Part shown: piece after piece, positions 30,134 to 38,902 of the stretch
Position numbering within the stretch: position 1 is the first letter of the stretch
Layout of the letters: the number at the start of each line of letters is the position of its first letter
From: Chloroflexota bacterium
GTDB lineage: Bacteria > Chloroflexota > Anaerolineae > Anaerolineales > Anaerolineaceae
DNA: 64,000 bases
Direction of reading: 5' to 3'
Assembly (NCBI GenBank): GCA_021779955.1
Contig: JAJXZS010000034.1
Span: 248,001-312,000, forward strand
Notes under the pieces: generated by a model
What the model was told of the DNA's origin: nothing
Databases searched by the model: none
What the model saw: only the letters and a program-made list of their open reading frames with translations
Position numbers and translations under genes: made by a program

Positions 30134-32515
30134 ATGAGCACTCAAATTCGCGACAAATTATTTACCCGATTTGGATTCAAATTCATGACTGCATTAGTAA
30201 TTTTGGGACTCATGACGGGGTTCGAAGTAATCTCCGTCATGGCGGTGAGCATCGGTGGCTATGAGATCGATGGGGTGGTACCCGATGATGGGGCTACCGT
30301 TTTCGATGATCCCTTTGGCGCTGTTGCCGAATTAGGGCCGGTGAACTCTAACTTGACCAAGCTTGGGGTTATCAATACGGCAGTGCCTCCTATGCTTTCG
30401 ATGACCAATCCCAATGCGCAGGTGGATCTGCGCAGGGTTTGGCTCGACACCAATATCGTCGGCAATGATGTGTGGCTCTACTTCGCATGGGAGCGCGACT
30501 CGAACACAGGCAGCGGTGTGATCATGTACGAGTTTCAGAAGAGCGAGCCGCCTGCTGAATGCGACTACAGCCTGACGAATGCCGAATTGATTGCAGCCTG
30601 CAATCCATGGGCGAATCGAGCCCCCGGAGATCTCATTATCGTTTGGGATCAAAAGGGCAAAACGATCAATATCATTATCCGAACCTTCGAATATAACGAC
30701 ACAAATCCCGCCAATGGCGTATGGGACGGGAATGCGGCTGAACCGTTATATCTGGACGCCGGTACAACGCTTGACGCCAGCGTATCCAAGGCTGCATACA
30801 GCAGCGACGGCTATTATGGCGAAGCTGCCATCAACCTATCGGCAACCATTTTCCCCGAGACGCCAACCGAATGCCTTTCTTACGGAAACGTCATCCCCGG
30901 CACCGTAACCGGCAACTCGGATTCGGCTGACTACAAGGATACGATCCTTTCTAATTACTCCGGAAAGATCTCCATCTCCAATTGCGGCGAAGTCGAAGTG
31001 ATCAAGGAGACCGTCCCGGATGACTTGACGGGAACCTTCCCCTTCACTTTGGACCAGGAAGATGGCGGCTATCTGCGCTTTGGCGGAACGGTAGATGAAA
31101 TCACCGGAACGTTAACTTTCGATGGGGATAAGGAAACCTACAAAGATCTCATTGCCGATACCGATTACCAGCTCGTCGAGGGAGACGTTGGATCGGCATT
31201 TGCCATGACCTCGATCGTGTGCCAGGTGGATGATGAGATCCCGGTCGATATCACCGAAGGCGGCTTCTTTGCGGTCAAGCCAAGCACCATCACCACGTGC
31301 ACCATCACCAACGAACAACAGCCGGGCACATTGATCGTGAAAAAGCTGGTGATCAATGATGACGGAGGCGCGCTCGAAGCAGACGATTTCGAATTCCAGG
31401 TGGATGGCGGTGCACAGATCACGTTCATCACCGATCCGGATCAGGACCCTGCAAATCTGTTGATGGGCAAGAACAGCCTGACTGTGGACACCGGCACGTA
31501 TGACGTGACAGAGCCGGCAGTCGATGGGTATACGACGACCTACAACAATTGTACGGGTGTCGAAGTGCCGGCCGGAGGAAGCGCGACGTGCGCGATCACC
31601 AACGACGATATTGGTCCGACGATCACGCTGATCAAAGAAGTGGATAACGGCGATGGAGGAAATGCCGGCGTGGATGACTTCGGGCTGACCATTGGCAGCA
31701 CGGCCGTGAAATCGGGAGAAACGCTCACCGTAATGGCCAATACCGCTTATAAGCTCGATGAAGCCGGTTTGACGGGATACGACTTTGTTTCAATCGGTGC
31801 TGGAACCGGCGATTCCAGCAAGTGCCCGTCTGTTCTTGGAGGTAGCGTGACGGCGGATCCCGGAGAGGACATCGTCTGTACGATCAAGAATGACGACATC
31901 GCGCCGACCATCACCCTGATCAAGGTGCTCAACCTGGATAACGGCGGGTCGGCTGGGCTGAACGACTTTGGGTTGTCCATCGGTGCGACATCGGTCGATT
32001 CAGGTGTGGCTCTGACGGTCCTCGCCAACACGGAATATGAGCTCAACGAAACCGGCCTTGCAGGTTTTCACTTCGAATCCATCGGAGATGGTGCGGGAGA
32101 CTCGGCCAAGTGCCCGGATGTTCTGGACGGCAAAGTGACGGCTGATGAAGGCGAGAACATCGTCTGCACCATCATGAACGATGACGACAAAGCTGCGCCC
32201 GGCGGTTCAACCGATATGGCGTGGGAGATCTTCGATGCACTCACCCTTAACGGCGTCCGACCTGGAGCCCCTGGCGCGGCTGCATCGGTGGTCTTCAGAT
32301 TGTTCTCCGACGACATATGCACGACTCAGGTTGGCGGCGACGATTTGGTTTCCATCGTCGATAACGTTGCCTCATCAAGCGGATTCAAAGTGGGTATTGG
32401 CACTTACTTCTGGCAGGCGATCTACAGCGGTGACCAGTATAATGAAGGCTTCACCACTCGCTGTGGATACGAAGTAACGACGATCGCAGAGGCGATCACC
32501 CTGCCCTGGAAGTAG
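30134..32515 (+). CDS. Secreted protein with prealbumin/SpaA-like (DUF5979-like) repeats
   Basis: 793 residues. Signal/anchor helix at about 20-40 (FMTALVILGLMTGFEVISVMAV). The N-terminal 260 residues form an unrecognised beta-rich domain (VWLYFAWERDSNTGSGVIMYEFQ). From about 290 come CnaB/prealbumin-like modules: CGEVEVIKETVPDDLTGTFPFTL, GTLIVKKLVINDDGGALEADDFEFQVDGG, then two near-identical 97-residue copies beginning TITLIKEVDNGDGG and TITLIKVLNLDNGG, each ending CTIKNDD/CTIMNDD. A final module (SVVFRLFSDDICTTQVGGD) ends in ITLPWK with no sorting signal or C-terminal anchor. Such modules build surface stalks. ATG 30134 has GGAGGG upstream. The Cys pair in each repeat may form a disulfide. 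Confidence 0.85.
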   Translation: MSTQIRDKLFTRFGFKFMTALVILGLMTGFEVISVMAVSIGGYEIDGVVPDDGATVFDDPFGAVAELGPVNSNLTKLGVINTAVPPMLSMTNPNAQVDLRRVWLDTNIVGNDVWLYFAWERDSNTGSGVIMYEFQKSEPPAECDYSLTNAELIAACNPWANRAPGDLIIVWDQKGKTINIIIRTFEYNDTNPANGVWDGNAAEPLYLDAGTTLDASVSKAAYSSDGYYGEAAINLSATIFPETPTECLSYGNVIPGTVTGNSDSADYKDTILSNYSGKISISNCGEVEVIKETVPDDLTGTFPFTLDQEDGGYLRFGGTVDEITGTLTFDGDKETYKDLIADTDYQLVEGDVGSAFAMTSIVCQVDDEIPVDITEGGFFAVKPSTITTCTITNEQQPGTLIVKKLVINDDGGALEADDFEFQVDGGAQITFITDPDQDPANLLMGKNSLTVDTGTYDVTEPAVDGYTTTYNNCTGVEVPAGGSATCAITNDDIGPTITLIKEVDNGDGGNAGVDDFGLTIGSTAVKSGETLTVMANTAYKLDEAGLTGYDFVSIGAGTGDSSKCPSVLGGSVTADPGEDIVCTIKNDDIAPTITLIKVLNLDNGGSAGLNDFGLSIGATSVDSGVALTVLANTEYELNETGLAGFHFESIGDGAGDSAKCPDVLDGKVTADEGENIVCTIMNDDDKAAPGGSTDMAWEIFDALTLNGVRPGAPGAAASVVFRLFSDDICTTQVGGDDLVSIVDNVASSSGFKVGIGTYFWQAIYSGDQYNEGFTTRCGYEVTTIAEAITLPWK

Positions 32516-32541
32516 CGCAAGGCGGTTACCAATAAGCAGGA

Positions 32542-32574
32542 AGCCTGGACGAAGCTGCGAGCTTCGTCCAGGCT
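32542..32574. repeat. Perfect 15-bp hairpin at the end of the surface-protein gene
   Basis: AGCCTGGACGAAGCT (32542-32556), loop GCG, AGCTTCGTCCAGGCT (32560-32574), 27 nt after the stop. No T run follows on either strand, so it may block transcription or protect the 3' end between the convergent genes rather than act as a classical terminator. Confidence 0.7.
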
Positions 32575-32640
32575 ATATGATTCTAGTCGGGGGAAATGCT
32601 CCGGCGGAGAATAGAAAAACACTCCACAGGTTTGTCACGC

Positions 32641-33165
32641 TCAGGGTAGCACAGGAACTGCGGAGGTCGGAGCAGGGGTATCAAGCTTCTTGAGCTGGTA
32701 GATTGCCTGCAGACCGCGGAACAACCCGTACAGCGCCAATAAGTGAAAACCGGCATCCAACCAGATATGCATCGCTGCAAGCAAAATTCCATCCAGCGAG
32801 TAAAGAACCATGCCAACGATCACCGCCCAGGCGTGGCGCTTGCGGCCTAGCATACCGGCAAGTACGAAGAGGCCAGCGATGACGCAATTGATACCGAAGC
32901 TGAGAATAAAGCCGATCATACTCATGTCTGCCCCCGCCTCAATTGCTGCCTGGTCAAAAATCACATCGACAAGTTGCGTGACTCCGAGACCAACTATGAA
33001 AGACAAATCAGCCTCCAACAAGTAGAGGATCGAATTGAGTAACGAAAGCCCGGCGATCCAATAGAACCAGTTGATTCCGCCTTTCAGCTTCGATTTGAGG
33101 GCAGAAATCACCTGAAGCTGGATATAGTTTGGGTCCTGGGCCATGGATACGGATTGCTGAGTCAT
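32641..33165 (-). CDS. Membrane protein, unknown function (four TM helices)
   Basis: 174 residues. Polar N-terminus (QDPNYIQLQVISALKSKLKGG), then helices: INWFYWIAGLSLLNSILYLL, MSMIGFILSFGINCVIAGLFVLAGMLG, AWAVIVGMVLYSLDGILLAAM and FHLLALYGLFRGLQAIYQL. The C-terminus is Pro/Thr-rich. It resembles the many small membrane proteins of unknown function in this window. AGGAGG precedes ATG 33165 (with ATG 33168 beside it); an open frame upstream to 33279 crosses the -10 promoter and is not used. A TGTATAATGG promoter lies about 104 nt upstream. Confidence 0.75.
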   Translation of the reverse strand: MTQQSVSMAQDPNYIQLQVISALKSKLKGGINWFYWIAGLSLLNSILYLLEADLSFIVGLGVTQLVDVIFDQAAIEAGADMSMIGFILSFGINCVIAGLFVLAGMLGRKRHAWAVIVGMVLYSLDGILLAAMHIWLDAGFHLLALYGLFRGLQAIYQLKKLDTPAPTSAVPVLP

Positions 33166-33268
33166 CATTCCTCCTGTATGCCTGATAGTGCAACCGCACT
33201 CGAGCTCTATGATTGAATTTATTGAAGGTATTTGTGTTGAAAGTTGGGATCTGGCGCCCCCATTTGTG

Positions 33269-33278
33269 CCATTATACA
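33269..33278 (-). promoter_or_regulatory. Extended -10 promoter of the membrane protein at 32641
   Basis: TGTATAATGG on the minus strand, about 104 nt before ATG 33165. Confidence 0.6.
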
Positions 33279-33375
33279 AATATCTATTGCTGAAAACAAT
33301 TGAATGGACCTGTCAGTGTAGACAGGTAGATACGCTACCCACATCATTGGTCGGCGTTGATTCTCTCGCTTGGTC

Positions 33376-33434
33376 TTGACATATACATCGAATCGATGTA
33401 TATGTCACAGAATAGTACATCGAATCGACATATA
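33376..33434 (+). promoter_or_regulatory. Promoter overlapped by two palindromic operators (PadR autoregulation)
   Basis: -35 TTGACA (33376-33381), 17-bp spacer, -10 TATATG (33399-33404). The same bases form a perfect 14-1-14 palindrome, GACATATACATCGA / TCGATGTATATGTC (33378-33406), covering the whole promoter. A second, imperfect copy with the same centre (ACATCGAATCGAcATAT) lies at 33416-33434; the two centres are 32 bp apart, about three helical turns. The downstream operon encodes a PadR-family regulator, whose relatives bind ACAT/ATGT dyads. Confidence 0.75.
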
Positions 33435-33551
33435 TTCTGACTACAAGGCGCCATACAGTTTGCGGAAGAAAAAATCATGATCTAGGTCTAAAATGCCTCT
33501 GGAAGTATAGAGAATCATTTCTAACGGAAGAGATAAAGGAGTAGATAGCGC

Positions 33552-34361
33552 ATGAATCGAAGTTTTTTGCAGTTGGAGGATGTTCGTCTGGCAACCGTAG
33601 ATTTTGGTGGCAGCGGGCCAGGCCTGTTGCTGCTTCACGGCTTGATGGGCAGGGGCACGACCTGGGCAGCCACGGCAGCCTGGCTCACGAAGTATTATCA
33701 CGTTGTCGCAATCGACCAGCGCGGTCACGGCTGGAGCGATAAGCCGGATGACTACTCGAACGCCGCATATGTGCGGGATGCCGCATCCGCCATTCAAAAA
33801 CTTGGGTTGGAGCCGGCGGTTGTGATCGGGCACTCGATGGGCGCTGTCAATGCATGGGTGCTGGCAGCGCAGCACCCCCGCCTGGTGAGCGGGCTGGTCC
33901 TCGAGGACAAGGACGCAAACATGTATACCGGTGCAAGAATGCAGAGTTGGAGGGATTGGTTCGCCAGTTGGCCGGTTCCATTTCAAAGCCTGTCTGAGGT
34001 GAGGGAGTTCTTCAACGCAGAAGATTCACCTCGCGACGGCGATTTCTTCAGCGAAGTGATGCGCGAAGAAAGCGACGGCTATCATCCGCTCTTTTCGTTC
34101 GACCACATGCTCAAATCGCTTGAAGACTGGACGGTGCACGATTATGCGCCCTTGCTGGACAAGGTTCTTTGCCCCACGCTGGTGGTCAAGGGCAGCCTGA
34201 GCAGTGCAAAGGAGAGCGACCTGAAAGCCATGGCCGCACGGATTCCTAATGGGCGGTATGCGCTCGTCGAAGGGGCAGGTCACGTTGTGCACAACGACCA
34301 GCCCGAACGCTGGCGGGCTGTGGTCGAATCCTTCCTTGCAGAACTGGCAACCCATGCTTGA
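33552..34361 (+). CDS. Alpha/beta hydrolase
   Basis: 269 residues with a full alpha/beta hydrolase fold: LLLHGLMGRGTTWAAT (oxyanion HG), AIDQRGHGWSDKP, nucleophile elbow GHSMGAVNA, catalytic Asp/Glu region and the C-terminal GAGHVVHNDQPERW with catalytic His. Close in style to haloperoxidase/lactonase-like esterases; the substrate is unknown. It is the first gene of an operon with a PadR regulator whose ATG overlaps its stop by 8 nt, and both sit behind the palindromic promoter. The substrate, or a product of this enzyme, may be the inducer of PadR. GGAG lies a little upstream of ATG 33552. Confidence 0.9.
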   Translation: MNRSFLQLEDVRLATVDFGGSGPGLLLLHGLMGRGTTWAATAAWLTKYYHVVAIDQRGHGWSDKPDDYSNAAYVRDAASAIQKLGLEPAVVIGHSMGAVNAWVLAAQHPRLVSGLVLEDKDANMYTGARMQSWRDWFASWPVPFQSLSEVREFFNAEDSPRDGDFFSEVMREESDGYHPLFSFDHMLKSLEDWTVHDYAPLLDKVLCPTLVVKGSLSSAKESDLKAMAARIPNGRYALVEGAGHVVHNDQPERWRAVVESFLAELATHA

Positions 34362-34875
34362 AGTGGCGATCCTGGGGTTCTTGAAGGAAGCGCCACTGCA
34401 CGGCTATGAACTCAAACAGCGCATCGCCATGCTAACGGGGCATGCCTATCGCGTCAGCGATGGTGCGCTCTACCCGGCAATATTGAGAATGGAGCAGAGG
34501 GGTTGGATCGTACGCCACCAGGAACGTGGCGAAGCGGCAGCCCCCCGCCAGGTGCTCACACTCACTCCTGATGGTGAGCAGGAATTGTTGCGGCTGTTGA
34601 GAAACCCATCGGAGCTTGAGATTTCGAACAGCAGCCAGTTCAACGTGCTCCTGGCATTCTTGAAATATCTCCAACCTGCTGAACAACGGGCAGTCCTCAA
34701 GCGGCGCCTTGAGTTCCTGGAAGGCGCGCGCAGCTTCTTCCAGGCGGGCGGGAAGCCGGTAAAACTTGTAGAGGAAGCCGATCCCTTCAGGCGCGGTATG
34801 TTGCAGATGGCAATCTCTTCGAGCCGCAAGGAAAAAGCCTGGCTGCGAGAGATGATCGAGGTCCTGGGGGAATGA
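34354..34875 (+). CDS. PadR family transcriptional regulator
   Basis: 173 residues. The N-terminal winged helix has the PadR signature: LEVAILGFLKEAPLHGYELKQRIAML...RVSDGALYPAILRMEQRGWIVRH...PRQVLTLTPDGEQELLRLL. A C-terminal helical region (FNVLLAFLKYLQPAEQRAVLKRRLEFLEGAR) is the dimerisation part. PadR proteins repress genes for detoxification or multidrug transport until a ligand binds. ATG 34354 overlaps the hydrolase stop, so the two are translationally coupled. It probably binds the two palindromes at 33378-33434 and represses its own operon. Confidence 0.92.
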   Translation: MLEVAILGFLKEAPLHGYELKQRIAMLTGHAYRVSDGALYPAILRMEQRGWIVRHQERGEAAAPRQVLTLTPDGEQELLRLLRNPSELEISNSSQFNVLLAFLKYLQPAEQRAVLKRRLEFLEGARSFFQAGGKPVKLVEEADPFRRGMLQMAISSSRKEKAWLREMIEVLGE

Positions 34876-34908
34876 TTTTCAAGATTTCGTTTCTGGTTAA
34901 GTCATCCG

Positions 34909-36339
34909 TCATTGGCTCTTGGAAAGATCATCGATCAGCTTTTGCTTGATGGCAGCGACATCCGGTTCGAGGCAGGCATAACTGTTAGGTTCGGCGCCCT
35001 CGATAACGGCCGTCTGCCCGAAGTGTGTTCCGGCATCCGTGATGATATCCAGGTGCACCGGGGTAAACCGGCACAGGCCGTTGTCCACCATGATCATCGA
35101 GCCCATCAGATCCCAAATGGCGAATTCCTGAGTTCCCGTGGAGTTCATCAGGCCATCGTAGGCGTCGGCGATGAAATTGGCGATTTCCCCTCCGCTGCGC
35201 CATTGCTGGGTATCCGTTTTGCTGATTAACACCTGGTTTGTGGCATCCAGGGGAACGAGATAGAGCGGAAGGCCGGCGTCGAAGACTTCCTTGTAAGCCT
35301 GTGGGTCGGAATAAACATTCCATTCAGCGGAAACATTGGGATCGCCGGGATAAAAGTCCGAGATGTTGCCAGGCGCATAGACAGCGCCGGCCATCATGTA
35401 GACCGCTGCAATGTTTTCGCGGATCTCGGGCGAGCGCCGTAATGCCAATGCCAGATTGGTCAACGGGCCGCTGAAGTAGAGCATTACTGGTGAAGGAGAT
35501 TGTTCGACCACCTGGATGATCAAATCCGCATCGGTCTGCACCGGATAATTCTTGTCTTCATTGAAACGCGGCCAACCCCAGAAGCCAGCCGACGCGCTGC
35601 GAACGCCTTCGGGAAAGCCTTCGACGTCGGAGAGCGAGCCGTCAATGCCTGCGCCCAGGGGGATGCCAGGAAAGCCAAAGTAATCCAGCATACGGCCAAT
35701 GTACTCGATGTATTGATTCGGGTGAGCTTCGCCGTAGCTGATCCCGGCGCCGACTAACTCGATGCCGGGCTGGGTAAGCAGATACAAGAGGGCGGTGGTC
35801 CCATCCGGGCTGCCATCGTCATCGTCGAAAACATGGATTCTGCTTGCGGTCTCGGCCGGAGACGCAGGAGCGGCTTTGAGCGTGAGTGTGCCCACCGTCT
35901 CGCCGTATTCTCCGCGGCTGGTATAAAGCAGCCTGCCATCCGGAAGGAGTTGAAGAAAGTCCTGCCCCTCACCAGAGCATGAGGTAGATTTATTCACGGC
36001 TTTGAATTCGTAAATGCCGTCTTGCTCGCCAACCAGGTTGAATTCGCCGGAACAGTGCAGGCTGAGATCGTACGTGCCGCAGGTTTCTCCAACCCGACAG
36101 TCAGCCTGGAGAATGATGGCAACACGCATGGCAAGGGCGCCATTCTGTGCTAGCCCTTTCCAGGTTCCGCCAAGGGGAAAAGCTGCCGGCAGGAGTTCAG
36201 TCGGTTTGGGCGTTTCGGTGGCCGGTTGGGCGGATGCCGCAGGCTCAGGCGTGGGAGTCGAAGCCGGCGGGAGACAAGCCGAGAGAAGGAAGGCCAGGCT
36301 TAGCAGCGCAAGGGTTGGCGGCGAGAGGTGATTTTTCAT
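34909..36339 (-). CDS. Nucleoside hydrolase-type lipoprotein
   Basis: 476 residues. MKNHLSPPTLALLSLAFLLSAC is a lipoprotein signal, followed by a Thr/Pro tether. About residues 50-155 form a small beta-rich domain (GTWKGLAQNGALAMRVAIIL...C-containing). From about 165 the nucleoside hydrolase fold begins with RIHVFDDDDGSPDGTTALLYLL, the Ca/ribose site, in the DGSPDG variant instead of the usual DxDxGxDD. The NH blocks GPLTNLALALRRSPEIRENI, AVYMMAGAVYAPGN and AEWNVYSDPQAYKEVFDAG follow. An extracytoplasmic N-ribohydrolase for nucleoside scavenging is inferred. ATG 36339 has AGGGGAA directly upstream; a longer frame from 36396 is not favoured. Confidence 0.85.
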   Translation of the reverse strand: MKNHLSPPTLALLSLAFLLSACLPPASTPTPEPAASAQPATETPKPTELLPAAFPLGGTWKGLAQNGALAMRVAIILQADCRVGETCGTYDLSLHCSGEFNLVGEQDGIYEFKAVNKSTSCSGEGQDFLQLLPDGRLLYTSRGEYGETVGTLTLKAAPASPAETASRIHVFDDDDGSPDGTTALLYLLTQPGIELVGAGISYGEAHPNQYIEYIGRMLDYFGFPGIPLGAGIDGSLSDVEGFPEGVRSASAGFWGWPRFNEDKNYPVQTDADLIIQVVEQSPSPVMLYFSGPLTNLALALRRSPEIRENIAAVYMMAGAVYAPGNISDFYPGDPNVSAEWNVYSDPQAYKEVFDAGLPLYLVPLDATNQVLISKTDTQQWRSGGEIANFIADAYDGLMNSTGTQEFAIWDLMGSMIMVDNGLCRFTPVHLDIITDAGTHFGQTAVIEGAEPNSYACLEPDVAAIKQKLIDDLSKSQ

Positions 36340-36408
36340 TTTTCCCCTATGAAATCGATCGATGAAGTACGTATTTGACGGGATACCCCTGATCATTCCA
36401 ACTTGGGA

Positions 36409-37317
36409 CTAGTGTACTGCTGCGGCGATGACGATGCCATCGATTGCGATGAACAAAACTGCAAGCGAAGCGATCAAACTATAAACATAACGGAGCGACT
36501 GCCGCTCTTGCGCAGGTTTCTCGATGATGCAGAATGCGGCCGTGCTGAGGGGTATCAGGGAAAGGATAGAGAACAAACGAAAATCCGGATAGCGCGTGGG
36601 GGCAGACAGAAACGCGATCAAAAACAAGGAGATTGAAGCGAGAAAAAAGAGCAGCCCAATCGTAATGAAAATGGTTGGCCGGCCAAGGCGGACCACCCAG
36701 GTATGCTTGTTCCCCAGGCGGTCGGTCTCCATGTCTGGAATCTCGACGATCAGGATGATCGCAAGCGAATAAAACATGAGGGGCAGGGCCAGGATCAGGT
36801 TGCTGCCGGTCGTAGAAGGCTTTAGCGAGAGGAATCCGACTGCGGGCACGAGGAATCCGAAAGTGAATGCAGTCAAGATCTCTCCGAACCCGCGATAGGC
36901 CAACTTGAGCGGAGGGGCTGAATAGCACCAGCCGACTGCGTTGCTCAACAAGACCAGGGTAAGGAACCAGATGGGAACCGCGTAGGCAAGTATGAACGTG
37001 ACGCCCAACGCGATCGAAATGAAAGTCAGCGCCAATGCGATGATCAGGGCAGGTTTGCGCCACTCCGGATGGGCTATCAAAACACCGCTGCCGCCGCTGA
37101 ATAACGATGGGGTGCCGAGGCGGTCTACTTCTAGATCGAAGTAATCATTGCTGAAAGAGACGGCCAACTGTGCTGTTGCCACCGTGAGGTAGGCGAAAAC
37201 CATGCGGGGGAAGGAGAGATCAGCGCCTTGCAGAACGGCCCAAAAGGCGGCGAGAATAAACAGGACAAGGCTGGCGATCAAGAATCGGGGACGGGCCAGG
37301 CGAAGTAAGTTTGCCAT
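36409..37317 (-). CDS. UbiA family prenyltransferase (MenA-like)
   Basis: 302 residues from ATG 37317 (GGGAG upstream; a TTG 15 nt earlier is open). First Asp motif N57-D58-x2-D61-x3-D65 (NDYFDLEVDRLG) and second VEIPDMETDRLGNKH at about 200 are intact, with about eight helices between and around them. The MenA/UbiA-like spacing suggests transfer of a polyprenyl chain onto dihydroxynaphthoate or a similar quinone head group; the 'TPSLFSGGSGVL' stretch is MenA-like. It is only weakly similar to the UbiA protein at 1302. It stands beside but not clearly in an operon with the nucleoside hydrolase. Confidence 0.85.
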   Translation of the reverse strand: MANLLRLARPRFLIASLVLFILAAFWAVLQGADLSFPRMVFAYLTVATAQLAVSFSNDYFDLEVDRLGTPSLFSGGSGVLIAHPEWRKPALIIALALTFISIALGVTFILAYAVPIWFLTLVLLSNAVGWCYSAPPLKLAYRGFGEILTAFTFGFLVPAVGFLSLKPSTTGSNLILALPLMFYSLAIILIVEIPDMETDRLGNKHTWVVRLGRPTIFITIGLLFFLASISLFLIAFLSAPTRYPDFRLFSILSLIPLSTAAFCIIEKPAQERQSLRYVYSLIASLAVLFIAIDGIVIAAAVH

Positions 37318-37562
37318 CTGATTGGCTCCCAAAAACTTATGATCCGAGTGGTTCGCCCGCTCTTGCAGGCCGACTTTGAGCCTGCGCGAAAACCGTTTTC
37401 CACTCGGGCCGATCCGATTTTTAGTGTAGCATCAGGGCAGATTTTTTGAAATACCATCTTTTTGTTTGATCAAAGTGACTGCAAAATCAGTGGGCGTTGA
37501 CCGTTTTTGGTCTGCAGAGGAAAACACCGGATCGAGCGTCGTTACCTGAGACAGCAAGTAAC

Positions 37563-38741
37563 TCAGGCTTCTTTCTGTTGATTGTGAATCCCGGATACCC
37601 GCCTGGGCAGGCGTTTGAGAAGCATTTGACTCACGCTGACCGTCAGGATCGAAACGATGATGATGAGCAGGTACTTCGACTGGAACAGGTAAGCCATCAT
37701 CACAAAGACGACAACCGGTTGGGGCAGAGTGATGACCATCAACCCGGTCATGATCCCCAGGATCCCCGCTGGCGCCGAGATGAATGGCAGTGCCTGGTTC
37801 AAGCCCATGCCGAGTGCTGTGGCTGCGAACATGAGCGGGAAGAATTGGCCGCCCTTCCAGCCGCTGGCGAGCAGAAGAGCGATAACCACGATGCGCAGCA
37901 GTGCGATCAGGACGAGCGATGTGGAGCCCAATTGACCCGCCTGAAGGTAGGTGGGCTGCATATCGAATTGCCCGGAGTAGAGCATCATTGGCAGCCACGA
38001 TGCCAGCAATCCCAAAACGACCCCTGCAATCACGGAGCGCAAGACCGGGAACGATTCAAAGCGAGATGTGAGCTTTTGACTCCTGCGGAAGAGAAGGAGA
38101 TAGAGACTGCCGAAAAGCCAACCGATCAGGCTCAGAGGGATGGCCCACAGGACATCGATCCATGAGAAGGGCTCGGTCATGTTCAGCAGGCCGCCCACAT
38201 ACAGGTCTTCGACGCCGATGCCAAACGCGATCAGGCCGACCAACACCACAACCAGATTAGGCCACGTTCGAGCCAGAATATGCAGACGGGAGACTTCCGG
38301 CACGGGCGCAGGAATGCGCATGCGCATGCGAAGCGGGCGAATATAGTCTGCAGCCCGGGTGGAAAGGCCGCCCAGAAGATTCACAATGACAGCTTCCGGT
38401 CCAAGGCTGCCGCCAAAGATAAGGGATACGGTAGCAAGCACCAATCCACGCGGGAGTTGAGTGTAATCGAGCCTGCCAGTATCGACGAGCTCATTCAAAG
38501 CCGCGACAAAATTCTTCGGATGATCGCCGAGGAATCGCTGGCATAATCCGACAAGGATTCCTCCCAGGCTGCAAAGGATCAATGGCGTATATTGAAATTT
38601 GAACCAGCTCGAAGCCAGGATGGCACGGATGGCCATATCGACAAGCTGAATGAAACCGGCAGAGACGAGCCCGACCAAAATGCCGGATACGATTGCGACT
38701 ACCGCCAGAATCGTGAAAGCCAGTCTCGTGCTCAATGCCAT
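37563..38741 (-). CDS. Chloride channel (ClC) family protein
   Basis: 392 residues and about 10 helices. The ClC signature segments are present: FGGSLGPEAVIVNLLGGLST (GSxGPE), and GWKGGQFFPLMFAATALGMGLNQAL (GK.GG.F.P) near the C-terminus. The N-terminal pattern LVSAGFIQLVDMAIRAIL and C-terminal ITLPQPVVVFVMMAYLFQ fit. The external 'gating' Glu (GxEGP in CLC antiporters) is replaced by GSLGPEA, where Glu follows Pro, so channel-versus-antiporter behaviour cannot be told. AGGAG precedes ATG 38741. No partners. Confidence 0.85.
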   Translation of the reverse strand: MALSTRLAFTILAVVAIVSGILVGLVSAGFIQLVDMAIRAILASSWFKFQYTPLILCSLGGILVGLCQRFLGDHPKNFVAALNELVDTGRLDYTQLPRGLVLATVSLIFGGSLGPEAVIVNLLGGLSTRAADYIRPLRMRMRIPAPVPEVSRLHILARTWPNLVVVLVGLIAFGIGVEDLYVGGLLNMTEPFSWIDVLWAIPLSLIGWLFGSLYLLLFRRSQKLTSRFESFPVLRSVIAGVVLGLLASWLPMMLYSGQFDMQPTYLQAGQLGSTSLVLIALLRIVVIALLLASGWKGGQFFPLMFAATALGMGLNQALPFISAPAGILGIMTGLMVITLPQPVVVFVMMAYLFQSKYLLIIIVSILTVSVSQMLLKRLPRRVSGIHNQQKEA

Positions 38742-38880
38742 TTGCTCCTCTTTCACCCCCGGGGCTAACATTTACGAAGAATTACACCGTCTTCACTCTA
38801 TCAAGTCACGTCGATGTTAGCTCAGGCAGGAGTCGAAGTCAAGAATCGAAATGGCAGCCTGTATTCAGCCTGACGCCAGA

Positions 38881-38901
38881 CCGGGCGCATAGCGCGCCCG
38901 G
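38881..38901. repeat. GC-rich 8-bp inverted repeat before DUF72
   Basis: CCGGGCGC (38881-38888), 5-nt loop, GCGCCCGG (38894-38901), directly after the DUF72 stop (minus strand). No T run; probable 3' hairpin. Confidence 0.5.
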
Positions 38902-38902
38902 A

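Noticed and set aside
33166-33279. Upstream extension of the membrane protein at 32641
   Set aside because: Also runs through a TGTATAATGG element; AGGAGG before 33165 is the better start.
33378-33406. Palindrome as an insertion-sequence end
   Set aside because: It coincides exactly with a -35/-10 promoter next to a PadR gene, and no transposase or target duplication is near.
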